From: Lineus longissimus
Lineage: Eukaryota > Nemertea > Pilidiophora > Heteronemertea > Lineidae
Length of the DNA stretch: 64,000 nucleotides
Reading direction: 5' to 3'
Assembly: GCF_910592395.1 (NCBI RefSeq)
Contig: NC_088326.1
Coordinates: forward strand, 377,001-441,000
Each line of letters opens with the position of its first letter. Within the stretch, counting starts at the first letter, position 1. Below, piece by piece: positions 1 to 14,500 of the stretch. The notes below the pieces were generated by a model, which was given only the letters and a program-made list of their open reading frames with translations, was not told the origin of the DNA and ran no database searches. Both the position numbers and the translations under genes were made by a program.

Positions 1-2578
1 ATGTATAGCGAAGTTCGAAAAAACAAACAAACTGAGTTTGTTGTAATTCTGTTTTTTATAAATTATTTATTTTTACACTGTACAGCGGTCAGACAGACAT
101 TGTTTATTTTGTGTGGCCAGATGTTAACATAAAGCCACACTCTTTAGAATTAAAATGTCTCGAGTTAGTACTGAAACCAACAAATATTCCGGTCTCTTTC
201 TGCGATTTGCAAAAATTTCAAAATAGAATTTTCAAAATTTTTTATTATTTTTATCGTGGCACATTACGAAATCTTAGTTTTTCCAATCAAAATCGCAGAA
301 ATGGAATGGCCATGGAAATTTGCCAGTGAACAGTTCATCTTCAGGACATTTTGATAGTGAAATACTGCAAAAATAATTCATCTTTATTACAGAAAATATG
401 CATCTATTCTGCAATTTACATATTGCTATACAATATCATATCCAATAGAAATGCACAAGTACATGCAGACTATGACCCTTATTAGGGTGCTATGAAGCCG
501 GAATATCATTTTAGAAATGACAAGTTTCAAGGCAAAATTCTGGCACGATGAATTCAAATGGACTCGTGAAAATATTTGGTATTTTTAAGTCGCTGGCCAT
601 TCACAATATCGATATGTCAAATTAGGATGTCGGGTAACTGAGAATAGAGTCGCACAGAAACAAGACAGGTGAAAATAAATATGTGAATCTCAGGTTGGTC
701 TTGCAAATTAAGTAAGACAGTTTACTCATAGATCCAAATAGGTTCATCGCCGTGTGATAACATCGCTCAAATTCAAAACAAACCAGAACAAAAGCGCAAG
801 TATAGTTTCCCGCATTATTGTAAAGTATTGCTTAAATATCTGTTCTGTTGGACCTTACAAAATAACAAAGTATGCAACTCACTGCTTTGTACATGTAAAC
901 AGAAATAAGAAGTTTAATAAATGAAAAATACACAAGCTGTGTCCAGTTTAAAAACTTGAGCATTCGTTGAAAAAGAAAACAGACGATTTGTTCGATATCA
1001 AGTCGGCAAGCCTTTCCACCGTTGGCCGTCGGTATCACATGAAGACAAGCGTTAATACTCTTATGTTTTATCGTGTTCTTTGTGCTTTATAACACCAGGG
1101 GGCACTCCAGAAACACGTTCAAGTATAAACATCGCACCTCGAATGTTGTTCTGGACCACCCTGTAGCGTTAACAGAATCAGGCTATAGCGACCAAGGTTT
1201 ATTTTAGCTACACCCTTGCGATGTTTGGTCTGATAACCATTACCTAACTAAGTACCAATTCCCATAGCAATGCACTACCCCGCTGTAGATCATTTCAACC
1301 AATATGTCCTCTTCAAATGCTTCTGGTGAACAAGTTTATACAATCCTGTTTCCTATACATTTCAATATTTACATTTTTCTCTGTACACTATACATATATA
1401 TGTTTCTGCAAAAATATACATTTGGAATTAAAGCTAAGGCACATGCCTATACCGTGGATATGTTTGCTGTGTTGCTAGGCAACTGAAATAAACAAAAGAG
1501 CATCTAATCAACTGAGATGATCACCTGATCGCCTGCAAGATGTTTTGGTCAGAAAATCAAAAATCATTCTGCACAGAACGGTTTAAGGACATACAAGGCC
1601 AAGATATACCAAAGAGGGTTCAGTACTCCTAAACGTTAATATGTTTTGAACACAGAATTACCTGAAACTACCAAATGCAAACTTAAGAAACGCGAAATGA
1701 GTTCCAAGAAATTTCTCAGTGAATATTAAGTTTTCTGGAATTAAGAAACGAAATCTCAGATCCTGCTAACACCTTTGGAACAGCACCATGTAATGTAAAG
1801 GTAATCCCAAGAATTTTCTCTTTTTGGCCTAAAAAGAGCATTATCTTTTAGACAATATACAGATCACAATAATTTTCAAATCTTCCACAAAGTTAAAGGT
1901 GAAGGTTCATTTTGATCATCAGAAACAAAATTCAGAACCAATAAACTTTCCCACTCAGCACATCAGATCAGATGTTAGAATTCAAGGTCATACCGTGACC
2001 TTTGTAAATTTATACATTTCAAGGTCACACCATGACCTTAACCTTTGAGGTAAGATGAACTACTTGCACCTCTATCGCCATAGCAACTAGATACACACAT
2101 ATAATAATGACTGGACTTAAGTATTGCTTTTAGGTCAAGACTTAGCTTTGACCTCAGAAATATCTGAAATATATGCCATGATTTAAGTGTACACCTACAG
2201 ATAATTATTTCATTTTCAAATGCCAATCTTTAATTTCAAGATCACAGTTTTTCCAATTGATATACTGATATAAATCCAGGTCCTAATACAGTTTACTTTG
2301 GTTTGAATATCACAACTCAGAGGTCAACAACGCATGACCTTGGAGGCTTTCCCCCTTTCAAAAATCTCACATCCTTCAAATGACCTTGAAATCAAAGGTT
2401 CTCAAATGACATTTGAACTCAAACATTCTGTGACCTTGAATTTGATCTTCAGGACCCAAAGAATTAACCACTTTTGAGTTAATTCCAATTCAACTTGGCC
2501 AAAAACCTGCATACGTCCTACACATGAGAGATACACAATACCATATTTGGTAAACAGAGATGGAATCAACCGAGAATT
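1..2578. other. Probable 3' UTR/spacer downstream of KIAA0319-like gene
   Basis: I see no convincing coding exon in this stretch. It lies directly downstream of the stop codon of the minus-strand KIAA0319-like gene and may be its 3' UTR; TTTATT hexamers (AATAAA on the minus strand) occur near 107 and 385, but none is decisive. The part from about 1980 to 2450 is dense in AGGTCA/TGACCT half-sites (listed separately). The remainder is AT-rich with short open frames that look like chance. Confidence 0.5.
1984..2445. repeat. Cluster of AGGTCA/TGACCT hexamers, two as inverted pairs with 5-nt spacing
   Basis: AGGTCA at 1985-1990 is followed by TGACCT at 1996-2001, and AGGTCA at 2022-2027 by TGACCT at 2033-2038; both are inverted pairs with a 5-nt spacer, 37 nt apart. 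More TGACCTT or TGACCTC copies follow near 2150, 2335 and up to about 2440. The hexamer is the nuclear-receptor half-site, but such strings are also common in dispersed repeats. Its position in a likely 3' UTR favours a repeat over an enhancer. Confidence 0.55.
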
Positions 2579-5500
2579 CTACGCCTTTAACTTCTTCGTA
2601 TGTTTGAGAAATCCGTTGGTTTTTCGTAAATGCCCATTGGCTTTTTTACTATTCACAAAGATGGTCTCCTCATCACTCGTTGCATCTGACTCCGACACCA
2701 TGAGACTGCTATTCTGCATTTTACCTGCAAGTAGAGATGAGAAAGTCTCGTTCATTCAACCAAAATGGCCTCCAGACGCATCTGCTTTTGTGGAACCCTC
2801 TGGCATAACTAGACCAGTTTGCCAACACTGGGCATGACATCATCAAAGATGCTAAACATGATGTCATTCTTACCTTTAGGCTTCATGCTCATAGAATTTT
2901 TATCATCAAACTCCTCCAATAGTTGATAACGATGACGTTTCCTCGGCCGCATGCGTCGATAGCGCCGAATCAGACAAACGATACTCCAGAAGAAGGCGCC
3001 GAGGGCGACCACGATGAGGAAGGCGACGATGATCACATATAAAATACTCCAATCTGAAAATACAACGTTCAAGTCAACATTTTTGAAGGGATTCTGCAAT
3101 CAAGCTGAAATTATTGAGCTCTAACACAAAATTAACTCCGTCCTCCCTAACTTGATGATGGGGGACGGGGTTGGTGAGGGGTGGAGTCATACAGGATGCT
3201 TCCCTAATCCTCGAGCCACCCCTGGATGAATCTCACTGAATCCTCCTTGCCAAGTCAGTCACACCAGGCCGTCATCCCAATCACCTTCCAAACGTAGTTC
3301 CACCAAAAGAGATCTCAACTTACCACAATTATATTCTCGATATAAAAAATGTGCCTTGAAAAAGTTCTCCATCCAAAATGGATCACAGAGACACCTTTTG
3401 GTGCCAGGGTCACACGTCCCGTGTCCGGAACAGTTATTCTGGCAGACTGAAACAGAGACGAGATGATGACATTGTATCTTGACATTGTTTCTTAAGTTTA
3501 GAGAAGATTTCCCTATTCAATAAAGGAAGAGACCTTGGTCATCCTGCCATCCTCAGGAACATCCTGCCATCCTCAGGAACATCCTGCCATCCTCAGGAAC
3601 ATCCTGCCATCCTCAGGAACATCCTGCCATCCTCAGGAACGCAGGAGCACAATGCTCGTGAGCTTGAGGTACAGCATGAAACAACAGGCATGAGGACAGA
3701 TGTGAGAGGAGGCAAAGCTTTTGTTGGCAGTCTTACCCTTTTATCTAACAGTAATATCCACACGACAACATAACCAGGAGTGGTGATGAAACAGCCATAC
3801 CAAATACACACAATGAATAGTCCCACAAAGGGGTCAGGTGCTCTCCTGATCCAGGCTGACACTGTATGTTCATAGGGTGAGTTCATACGGCCTATGCACA
3901 GCTCTGAGGGCTGGAGGCACCCAGCTCAGTTACATCATGGGATTAACCAAACATGACACAACAAGCTTCACTCACCATAACAAAGCATGGTCAGTTTCAC
4001 AACAATGACTGACAATGGTGACATGGGGTTAACAAATGGTCAGGGGTGACCACTCCAACACTATTGTAGATGGGGCACTAATCCCTTCAAATCTGCAGAG
4101 TACAAGAGCCATGCAAACAGACTTTTGTACAAAGAGGAAGAGTTCAATGCTGGCGGTTATCAGAAAATTGGTGGCACTTTGAGAGAGAAAACACCTCTTA
4201 CCTACAGTATCTATGAAAGATACAGCATAATAAAGCATATCAGCTTGCTTTGTGAGTTTCTCTTTTAATATTGAGACGACGCTGGGTCCGGACCAGATCT
4301 CCCTGCTTGCCCGCCCAGCAATGTAAACGTAGAAATAGATGACCATACTGAAAGAGACGAGGCGAAATATCAGTTTGGATAAACAACTTGAGGTGCAAGT
4401 CACAAAGAATATCAGCCCTAAATGACACCAGGAGATCATGGAAGAAATTGATGTGCTCATGATGTTTCACAAAAGGCAGACGACAGTGAAATGAACAACC
4501 AGTCCATCTCCACCTGCTGAGCTCAGAGTGACATGTGCCTGGTTTGCTGTGACGGGTCACATACGAGAAGATGACCACTCCTCTCTGAATCAAAGTCTCA
4601 TTGATGATCAACTTACTCGCCATTCCATTGTTCAATATGCTGTATCTCGATCTGAGTGTCGCCACTCTGAGATGGTTTGTGTAATAATAAACCCAGCTGG
4701 TTTGCCCAACTTTTCTGAAACAGGGAAAAGGTCAATGATGAACAAGAGAACGATTTTAAACTTGACATGAACAGTGGGTTTATGGTCCGATATGAACAAC
4801 AGTAGAGGCTATCACTTCACACTCAACCCGAGTTTAACCTGAAACCTCTGAGAAGAGCCCAATGGTTAAAGGTTAGAATGTCTCCCATCCTCACGACCTT
4901 AGACTTCATCAGAAACACATGTCCCCCCGCACCAAGTGAAACACACCTTATTTGCCTCAGTAAAAGTCTTCAGATCGGCTTTAACATGGACTTCCACGAG
5001 ATTTTTAATCTCTTTATCCTGCCTGACGATAATGGACGCAGTATCGATGTTGTTCAAGCCATCTGCGTCAGTGACTTTCAGAATGAAGACGTAACGTCCT
5101 GCGACGATGTTGGTGACTTGAAGGATAGGCTGGTGATCAGAACCATTGGCAATATCCTGCAATGAAGATTCAGTAGCTTGTCAAAATACGAATGTCAAGA
5201 TCATATCTCTGCTTCATTTTACTATTTCATGCAAGAATCTCATGAAATCTCCATGCCTGAATTACAACGTCTTTCTTGAAGTTAAGAAGAGATCTCTTAC
5301 CCCAGCTGCCAAGCTTGCATCGTCCCTCGTCCACAGCCAATCAGTGATCCCTTTATCATCTGTAGATTTTGACCCATCAACAAATATCGTGTGCCGTGGA
5401 AGGTATACGATTTTATCACCTCCTGCGTCAGCTGTGGGTGCGAGGTTACCATCTGGAAGGGACGAGGTTTGATTAGCAAGAATTTTACATTCATCACTAT

Positions 5501-8500
5501 CTATGAGATTCTAAGCAGGACTATGACAATGTGGTAGTTTTTCACATTATTTCAACAATTCCATCACTTTTTGAGCCAACAATACATATACTTACTTTCT
5601 TTGACATGAATCTTGACCGAGTCCTCAGCCTGAACCTTCTCCACATCAAACACTGTCAGCCGGAACTGGTAGTCTCCAAGTTTGAGGTTGGTGACCGTGG
5701 CGACTGCTTTGTCTGCATCCTGTATCGCTAGACCTCCAGGGCCACTGGATGAGAAAACATAAGTGTCACTTGACGTCATGAGCAAAATGACAGCAAGACC
5801 GAAGATGATGCAAGTTTTATTTTGACAGATTTTGAAACTTGTTGGCGTACCTGATTTGTGTCCACTGGTATCTGACGATCTGTTGATCATCCGTGCTCTT
5901 GCTACCATCCAAAATGGCCGATGTTTTGGGTAGGATAACATCGGTATCTTCACCAGCATTCGCTAACGGAGGCTGATTTTGTTCTGAAAAGATAAACATT
6001 TTGTGTCAAACAGAGTTGTTGAACCCTTGTTATAAGTATATAGAAGTATTGAAGTGTATTGGGTTACAAGTTCTACAGGGGGTAATACAATAAATGCAAC
6101 TGATACTAGTTCCATAACCAACTAACCTGGCCTCACGAAGACATGAACATCTGCCGTGGACGTCATTCCTCCGGTGTCTGTCACTTTCAATGTAAACGTA
6201 TAATCGCCAACCTCCAAATTATTCAGCTGTAGATTCGGGCTCCGCACACCTTTCACATCGGCCGTCAGCTCATTCTTGCCGTCAGACTTCTTGATCCATT
6301 CGTAGCCTACGATGCCGTGATCGTCTGTTGACTTGTTCCCGTAGAGGATGGCTGAGTTCTGGGGGAGGCTGATGATAATGTTGGAGCCAGCGTTCGCCTG
6401 CGGTGGGTAGTCAACCTCTGGAATGCAGAAAATATTAACATTTCTTAGTTTTAGATGACATTAAATGGTACATTCAAGACATTTCAAACCTACTCCCAAA
6501 AAAGATTTGAGGTTTTTGAAATCTGTTCGGTAGACCCTACCTTTCAGTGCAGTGACGTTCGCAACTGTTGAGTCCGTTGCTCCATCTGAGTCAGTAACAG
6601 TCAGTCTGGAAAAACAAACAAAGAAGTTAAATCAAGTACAAGAACAAAGATGGTGGATATCATCCCACAATAGGCCTATTGTACCTTTATATACACATGA
6701 CTATTCAAGTATATCATGTACACATGAATACACAATAGACACACAGAGGGGGTGAAGGGCTCTGGATCCAGGCCAACATGACATGGTCACACAGCCAAAT
6801 GTACAGCCAGGAGGACTGGAGGCACCGAGCCCAGTTACATCATGGGATTAACACAACAATACTTTATACATAAGTACAATGGCACAGAGTGAGTGACAGA
6901 GGTAAAAGACTCTGCTCTGGTCCAGGCCAACATGGTAGCTATGAGGGGTCACTCTCAATTACATCATCAAACATAAACAGGTGACAAACACAACAAGCTT
7001 CACTGACCACGTCAAGTGTATGGTCAGTTTCACAACAATGACTGACAATGGTGACGAAGGGTTAATACAGGGCAGGGGAGCCCACTGCAGCAATCACATT
7101 ACTACCAGGAAGTTCACTGTAAAGGGAAATCTGAATCATAGGAATGGGCACTGTGAGAACAGGAATTTATACACCTGCAAATAAAGTAATCAGATGTTTA
7201 ATCGAGTAGCCTGGTACTTCAATCTGGGGCATACCGACCCATAAGCACTTACTTAAATCTGTATTTGCCCGGTGCAAGCTTGGGTAACATCAACATGGGT
7301 TTATCACTATTCTCCAACTTCTGTTCCTCGAGCGGGCCCAGCACCTCCTCCCAGTTGTATTTCACAATCTTGTCATCATCGGTACTCTCTGAGCCGTCGA
7401 GGACAGCCGAGTTGGGAAGCTGGATCTCCTGGAAGGGAGGTTTGATGACGGCCACGGGAGACTGATTGATTCTCGTCACTGAAACAGAATTGAAAGACAG
7501 TCTAACACCCATGATCAATATAGAAGTGAACAATTCTTCCATCAACAAGGCTGGGCAGTGATATCTGATCCGTCTTGGGTTAGGACACACTTACCTGGTA
7601 AAACTGTGACATTGACCGTCGACTTGCCATACTTGCCAGGGGCTGTGACCTCAACCTCAAATGTATACAGCCCAGCTATGACCTAAAAATCAGAAATACG
7701 TATCGATATGAATAAGAATGCCTTCAAATTGTTTGTATGACGTGATATGGAAACATCCTAACCTCCCAAATGGCAGAACTCAGCCTCACAGAAACACCGT
7801 ACTCACATTTGAAAGCTTGAGCTTGTTGGTGTTCTTCCCCTGCATTGTGCCGGTCTCAGCTCCGTCTGGGTGGGCGATGAGCGTCCATAGGTACTGATAC
7901 GGCTCACCTATAACAGGCAAAGATGTGGAGATTAGAACACTGAGCGATGTATTGTCTAGCAGTGTGTCTCCCTCACAACCAAGTGAGATGACTTTAATCA
8001 GTAAATCCCCAACTCTGTTTCCCAGTTAGAGACCCTATCTGAGAGCCCTCATCATATCCCAGTGCCTCTGTTGAGACCTAGTCTGACCCAAGTCAGTATC
8101 AATATGAGATTTGTTGTCGTTATTGGTGAAAGGTTACCTTCTGCTGCCTCTGGTACAACGTATGCTGACAATGTGGCTTCATTCTTCGGTAGCTGAATCT
8201 TCTGGTTCTTGCCGGCAGACACGACCAACTGCATCACTGGAATAAGAAGTATTCATGATAAGTTCAGTGACCTGGTGACGAAGAAAGTCGTAGCCAATCG
8301 TTGCAGTGGTCCTCGGCCGCCATTTTTACAACAATTCCTGTTACTTCAGCTCCTGTTCACAGAGTTTCCATTTCAATATATAGGCATAATTTCTCCAGAT
8401 ATCTCCTCAACATCATGGTCCATAAGTTGGAGCTTTGAAGGAGAAATCAATTAGGATCATGAAAGAAGAGCTAGATTGAGACTTGTGGAGACAGACAGGT

Positions 8501-11500
8501 CTTGTCATCGGCTCAAGAGTTGACAAGACCAACACATCTTCTCGTAACAAGGGTGGGAATGAGAATCAAGAGACGGGAAGGAGGAGTTTCTCGGCAAGGA
8601 GCTGGAGGAGGAAATGGTAAGGGGAAGAAGAGCAGATTAGGAAGACTGGTGATAGCAAATGAAAGGTTTCAGATTTGAAATTAGAACTCGAGCATATTCT
8701 GTGAAGTTCTCCAAACAAGGAACCAATATTATCATAACTTCCAAAGATCATTTTGTGGCAATGAACAAGCTCTATTCTATATGATTATCAAGACGTCTCC
8801 CAGAACCAATGAAGATCATGCACTTGCTATGACATCTCTTTCAGGTGGAAGAAAATGGATGGCAAAAACATTCCATACTCAATGACTTTCAAGTGAAATG
8901 AAGGGAAACTTATGAGTTGACATCCTACTCAATAAAAGTGTTTGAAAAAGAGTTGGCAATTGTCATTTCTTCTCCTTGAAGCACCAATGCATGGCCAGGG
9001 TGAGGTTCCTAAAAGGTAAATGGAAGTTTCACTCCAATTTCTACAGGCAAATCACGTCACTCGTGATCTATATTTACCATATACCTCAGGGAAAACTTGT
9101 CCCAGGACTTGGGTCCAATCTACCTCCTGAGGAGCTGGTAGCTCCCAACTAGCCTAAATCCTACATGTCACAACCCTCAATACCAACTAAGGTGCCATCA
9201 CTCTCACATCTAGTCTGAATCATACTTGTGATCAACTGATTGATATAAGCTCATACATGCCCCATTGTCAGGCAGCATGCATGAAGACTCAACCTCATAA
9301 AGTTTGCCAATACCAACCATATCACACGACCTGTAAGTCAACCCAAACCCAAATGGAAGTAGGCGGTGATTGTTCCCACATACCATTTATGACATCACAC
9401 ATTGTAAATCTGAGCCTTGTAACATAAGGCATAGAAAACGCGTCCAGTCCAAGCTGTGCTGTTTATGATTGAGCTCAGTTACAGACGAAATTATGGATTT
9501 CCAATGTGACACATGTCATATGAAGAGCATTGACTGCATGAAATAGATCTAACGTCTATTTCATTGACTTATTTCAAATCCACTTCGCCTGTAACAGTAG
9601 TTCATGTCATGATGTTAGTTTCAGTCAACCCTAAACTGTGCAGAAACCATTCTCGGTGCGAGGAAGCTTAAAATGTTGACATTATCTTGCATTGAATTCA
9701 GTCAACTGATCACAGTACATTATCAGCAACTTTCAACATCACTGCATATAACTGTTCGTCAGGGCCTGGTCGTTCAGAATGAGGGAGGTTGCTGAGCTGG
9801 TTTTAACTCAACTTGGTGTCATCACCTTCAGCTCAGCCTACTATACTAGACTGAACAACAAGCTAAAGTCAACGCCAAGTTGGTAACCAAGTCATCTTGA
9901 ACCATCAGGCCCAAACTTTGTTGTTCAAAACAGTGTTAACTTCTCCTGTCGTCAAGTCTCAGGACGTAACTGAAGGAGACAACACCTCCTTATCACCAGG
10001 GTAAGTGACAACACTTGTTTTGAACAACCAGCCAAGGAAATATGTGATATTAGCAAACTTGTATTGAGAGAAGGTGGTCCATAACCTTTTCATCAGTAAA
10101 CAGAACTGCTTGAGAAAACCTCTCCAGTTGAGAGAGAGAGACTGTGAGGAACCTCAAATACTCGCAACTCGTTAGAAATCGATGCCCTGGATTGTCAGAA
10201 TAGCAAGTTCTTGAGCAAGAAGGTCCAAAAATGAAAGTTACGATGTTCTCCCAGGAAATCTCTCACACGTCAGGTGCAATCTCTGGGGGGTTTTCTCAGA
10301 CAGTTCTGCTGTTTCAAACAACCAAAGGATGAGGATGTGAAACTCTGGGATGCAAATAGGATCTACTATGTCATATTGTTACAAACCTCCTGGGTTGACG
10401 GTTTTTGATTGTTTATTTTCAGAGGAAACCGTGGTAACAGAACCTAACAAGTAAGTGAAAAGTAAAGAAAGACATCAAAAGGTTAAAAGACAATAAAACC
10501 TTCACCTTGTGGAAATGTTCGTCAGATGTTTTTTGTTTGAGTAAAAATGTTCCAAAGCCACATGGCCGAAAGTAGCCAGCGGCTGCGATGACACAGATCA
10601 CAGAGGCCTTTAACGAGTTCAAGGATTTGGTCATGTGAGGGTATAAGCTGACCAATCATGAACCCATCACAAAATTTAGCGAGAAGATCGGCATTATTTT
10701 CTTGCAAGTTCTTCACTGACATACCTGGTGGCGAGGTTGGTGTAATTTTCGTTGTTGTCGTTGTTGGTGGGGGTGTCCCTGAGGTGTTACCGCTCTTCTT
10801 CTCTGGAGTCGGCTGGAAGAGATATACGACAATATACGACAAAAACAAAAGTCGCGTCACCAGGGAGCACTGAAGTCATAACGAGGCTGAACGTATTTAC
10901 CATTACAGACATTGACATCATGTGACCAGACGTTTAGAATTATTGGTGTGGCATCTCTGTTCTTCGTGAATGAATGAACTAGAGGAAGGAGAAACACACT
11001 TTGCCTGAGGAGGAATCCCATTCTAAAACCTACCAGCATAGATGACTGATCAGCCGTCGTCCCTGACGTACGTTCCCGGGAGTCAGACAGACACCAGCCA
11101 GACGCTGTATCCCTCGTGTACCCCTCAACACAATGACACAACCCAGAGCGCGTCCGAGAATTCTTGGGCGTGCACTCCTCATGGGGCTCACACTCATCCT
11201 TGAGGCCATAGATACACGAGATATCTTTCTTTCTCGATGGAAGACTTGACGCTGCGTTCGTCGTCGATTTTGGAGATTCCTGAGTATGGTCGGGTTCTTT
11301 GGGTTTTTTGTTGACGGATTGCGTATTATGACTGTTGACCAGATCAGTTAGTTCTGCAAAATAAAGGGGGCGTAACCTGTCAGATTAAGTGCAGATACGA
11401 GATACGAGATAGGTTTGATTAGAACACAAGAGACAGAGTTGGATATCTCTCTATACAAATGACAGAGTTGGAGGTTTCTTAGCAGCCAGGATGGGAGGGG

Positions 11501-14500
11501 AGATGGACCATCAAAGTCAGGTGGCTTGTGATGGGCTATTCGCACATTTTGATGCAATCTCCATCACCGAGTGTCGTTGTTGGAGATTGAAATGATCACA
11601 CCACACACCTAGCACTACCCGACAATGATGCAGGACACATTGAATGGCTTCTCTCCAACATCCTGCTCCGCAAAAGTCAGAGGGGCTTAATATCCAAACG
11701 TTTGCACTGGGTCAAATAAACAACATTTAGCCTTAAAATACGTCACATTCTGTTTTCCCAATATTACAGCAGACGATTATTCCCAGAACATCGTAAGTAT
11801 TCACAGAGGCGATCAATACACCACTTAGAGATCTCTGGGGGACCCTAAATAGAAATATTTATTATTCTGGGATCGCAACGTCATCTCTCATTGAAAGCGT
11901 CTGACATGTTATAGTACGATAATGCTTTTAACATTAAAATTTTAAAAGGAAAGCACAGCAAGTTAGAAGTGCTTCAGTGCCACAGAAAGCACTAAAATGA
12001 CAGCTATTATTAGTAGCAAAACATTTGCAGGGCTCGAAATTCAGGGAGGCAATGGAGACAAATGCTTTTCCTTGCAACAGGAATAGTGCCCTTCTTTGGC
12101 AAAAACTGCTCTGCCCTTTTGAAATGAATTTCAAGGCCTGCATTTGTCTGCCTGCCTTACTGAAAGAACCTTAATAAAACACCGAAGTATTAAAAAATAG
12201 TTTCGAGAAAAAAATCCCCAACAATGAATTCAATGCATTAGATACTCACTGCTCCCATTGGTCGTTCCATTGCCTAAAACAAAATCTGCAAATAGCAGAA
12301 GATATATAAACTACGGCATTGAGCAGCCCTGCGGACGAGGTTGACCCATCTTCTCAGTTTATACACGCAACAAGAACAAATAGGATTAATCTTGCCCTAT
12401 TTGCTACAGTGTCTGGCTAGGCCAGCCTCACCATTACATCGCTCAAGGAAACCTCATCACTCCCCATAATCACCCCCAATGGGACCCTTGATTTTTTACT
12501 GAGGAAGTCCGCCCAGCGTGGAAAGGAAATTACGTCATGGTTGCTTAGCAACCTACTAGTCGCAGCATGACTTGAGAACAAATCAGTTGGCAGTCGATCA
12601 ATTGTTCTGGTGATATGGCCTGATCATGTTATTCAAGTCAATGGAAACTAGAATGAGATCTTTTTAACATCATTTTCACCACAAGTATAATTGACACTGC
12701 TCGTTCATTTGTCTATGGACAAAACCTCGTCCAATTACCTCTAAGGTGACATGTGACACACTTTAGCCCTCAATCAGTCAGGATAAGATTTGTCTGAGTG
12801 CCTGGGATATAAGAAGGTTTTCCCGATCTTCACTGTTAGCATCTTACCAGGACCAGAGGTAGCAAGAGGATGGTACTACTATCATTGTACGATGAGTGTC
12901 AACATGACTAGTGAGATAGGGGCTGCAGCGTGCGTCGGCCTCATGATCGCCATATGGCAGGTTTGACTGCCGTCTGATTCTCTGCTGCTGTGTTCAAATG
13001 AGGGCATCATAGCAGCTCTTTGAAACTTGAGATAGATTTCAGGCCAAGATAGCAATCATTCCCAAAAGCACTGTGAGCATGGTTCAAGATATCAAGAGAA
13101 AGCGCTATAGAAGATGGAAGACGCAATCCGCCTTTGAATAAACGTGTTGACAAGCGTCCTACACCACATCCTGCTGACAAACTTTCTCACTATTCCACAT
13201 GGAAAACATTCAATTAGCATCCATCAACCGTTTACACAAGAACTCAATGAATCCACTTTTTATAAACCCCCAGGCGATGCAGAAGAGCCACAGTAAGAGA
13301 GAACCACAGCGAGATGGTATATCACCACTTTATACCAACGGGACGAAGCAGTCGTTAATCATGCATGCATAAGAACGGCCGGCATCTTTCAAGCTAAACT
13401 CTTCCCACGATTTCAGCTCGTTGATAATTTAATTCAATCAGCCGGGCTGCTGTCTTCAATTGATTTGCGCTCAAATTTCTCCAAATTAAATGGATTTTTT
13501 TTCACATAACATTTGAGCAAAGTTAATTTGCCGGTTTTTTTACAGGTGACAAGTTTCAAAGCTTGGAAAACATTCTTAAAACAATGAAAAAGATGCAAAA
13601 ATGCAAAATGCAAAGAAATATTAGCAAAATAGAGAATGTGCAAAGAATATGAAAGATAACTGCCAAACTAAAGATACACACTCAAATATGAAACATATGA
13701 AAAGGTAAGAAGATGTATATGCACCACAGGTTAAAGGAGGTATCTCAACGAATGAGTTTAATACCCATAACACAGAACATTGTATTGAGATATTACCACA
13801 CTAAGACAGGTTTCTACCACAACTCTCACAACCAGCTGTTAGTTTCTCGAGACACTCCTCCTTTAATTCTAGTGGAAACAATGTCAATTTTGCCACAAGT
13901 CCTTTAAGAGTTGACTGCATATAGTATCAGCTGCTGTGACTAAGAACGCCGGGCACCAGATGATGGAGGACGAGAAAGTAAACACGAGGCTTCTACTCAC
14001 TCAGGAAATGAAACTGATTCAGTGTGAGACGTTGCCTTTTCATTTATATAAATACGTGTTGCCGAGAAAAAAAAATTTGGCTTTTAGTAAGACAACACGC
14101 TGAATTAGCATTCTGTTCAACGATACTGACTTGGTAATATTCTGATCAGAAGAGGCGTTTGGTAGCAGACGTCAATACCATCGTCTGACATGCACAAAAG
14201 TTAATTAATTACACCCGAGCAGAGCATGGCTGTAATACAAGTAGGACATTAACCAATCTTATGTCATTGCCAAATTACACGGGATTAGGGGATCATGCCA
14301 GCAGTCATGCAAAGCCAAGGACAAGGATCAATTCATTCAATACTTGTTAACAGATTATGGCAAACACTTCTTTGTTCTTCAATCACAGGTACTACAGCAC
14401 AATGGGCACGCAATTCAAAAGGTGGCAGTAGACAGTAAACACAAAGATAGGCTCTGAGGAGGCATTCATTTTTAGATCAGGGCGGGGGGAGGGGGGATTC

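Noticed and set aside
4029-4460. 143-codon minus ORF in the KIAA0319-like gene
   Set aside because: Only 4202-4347 is exon; the remainder is intron read-through past the GTAAGA donor and before the CTTTCAG acceptor.
10522-10711. Continuation of the Thr/Pro-rich exon (10725-10812) beyond its donor
   Set aside because: A good GTATGT donor at 10724 gives the phase needed by the PKD exon at 8138-8236; sequence beyond it lacks family character.
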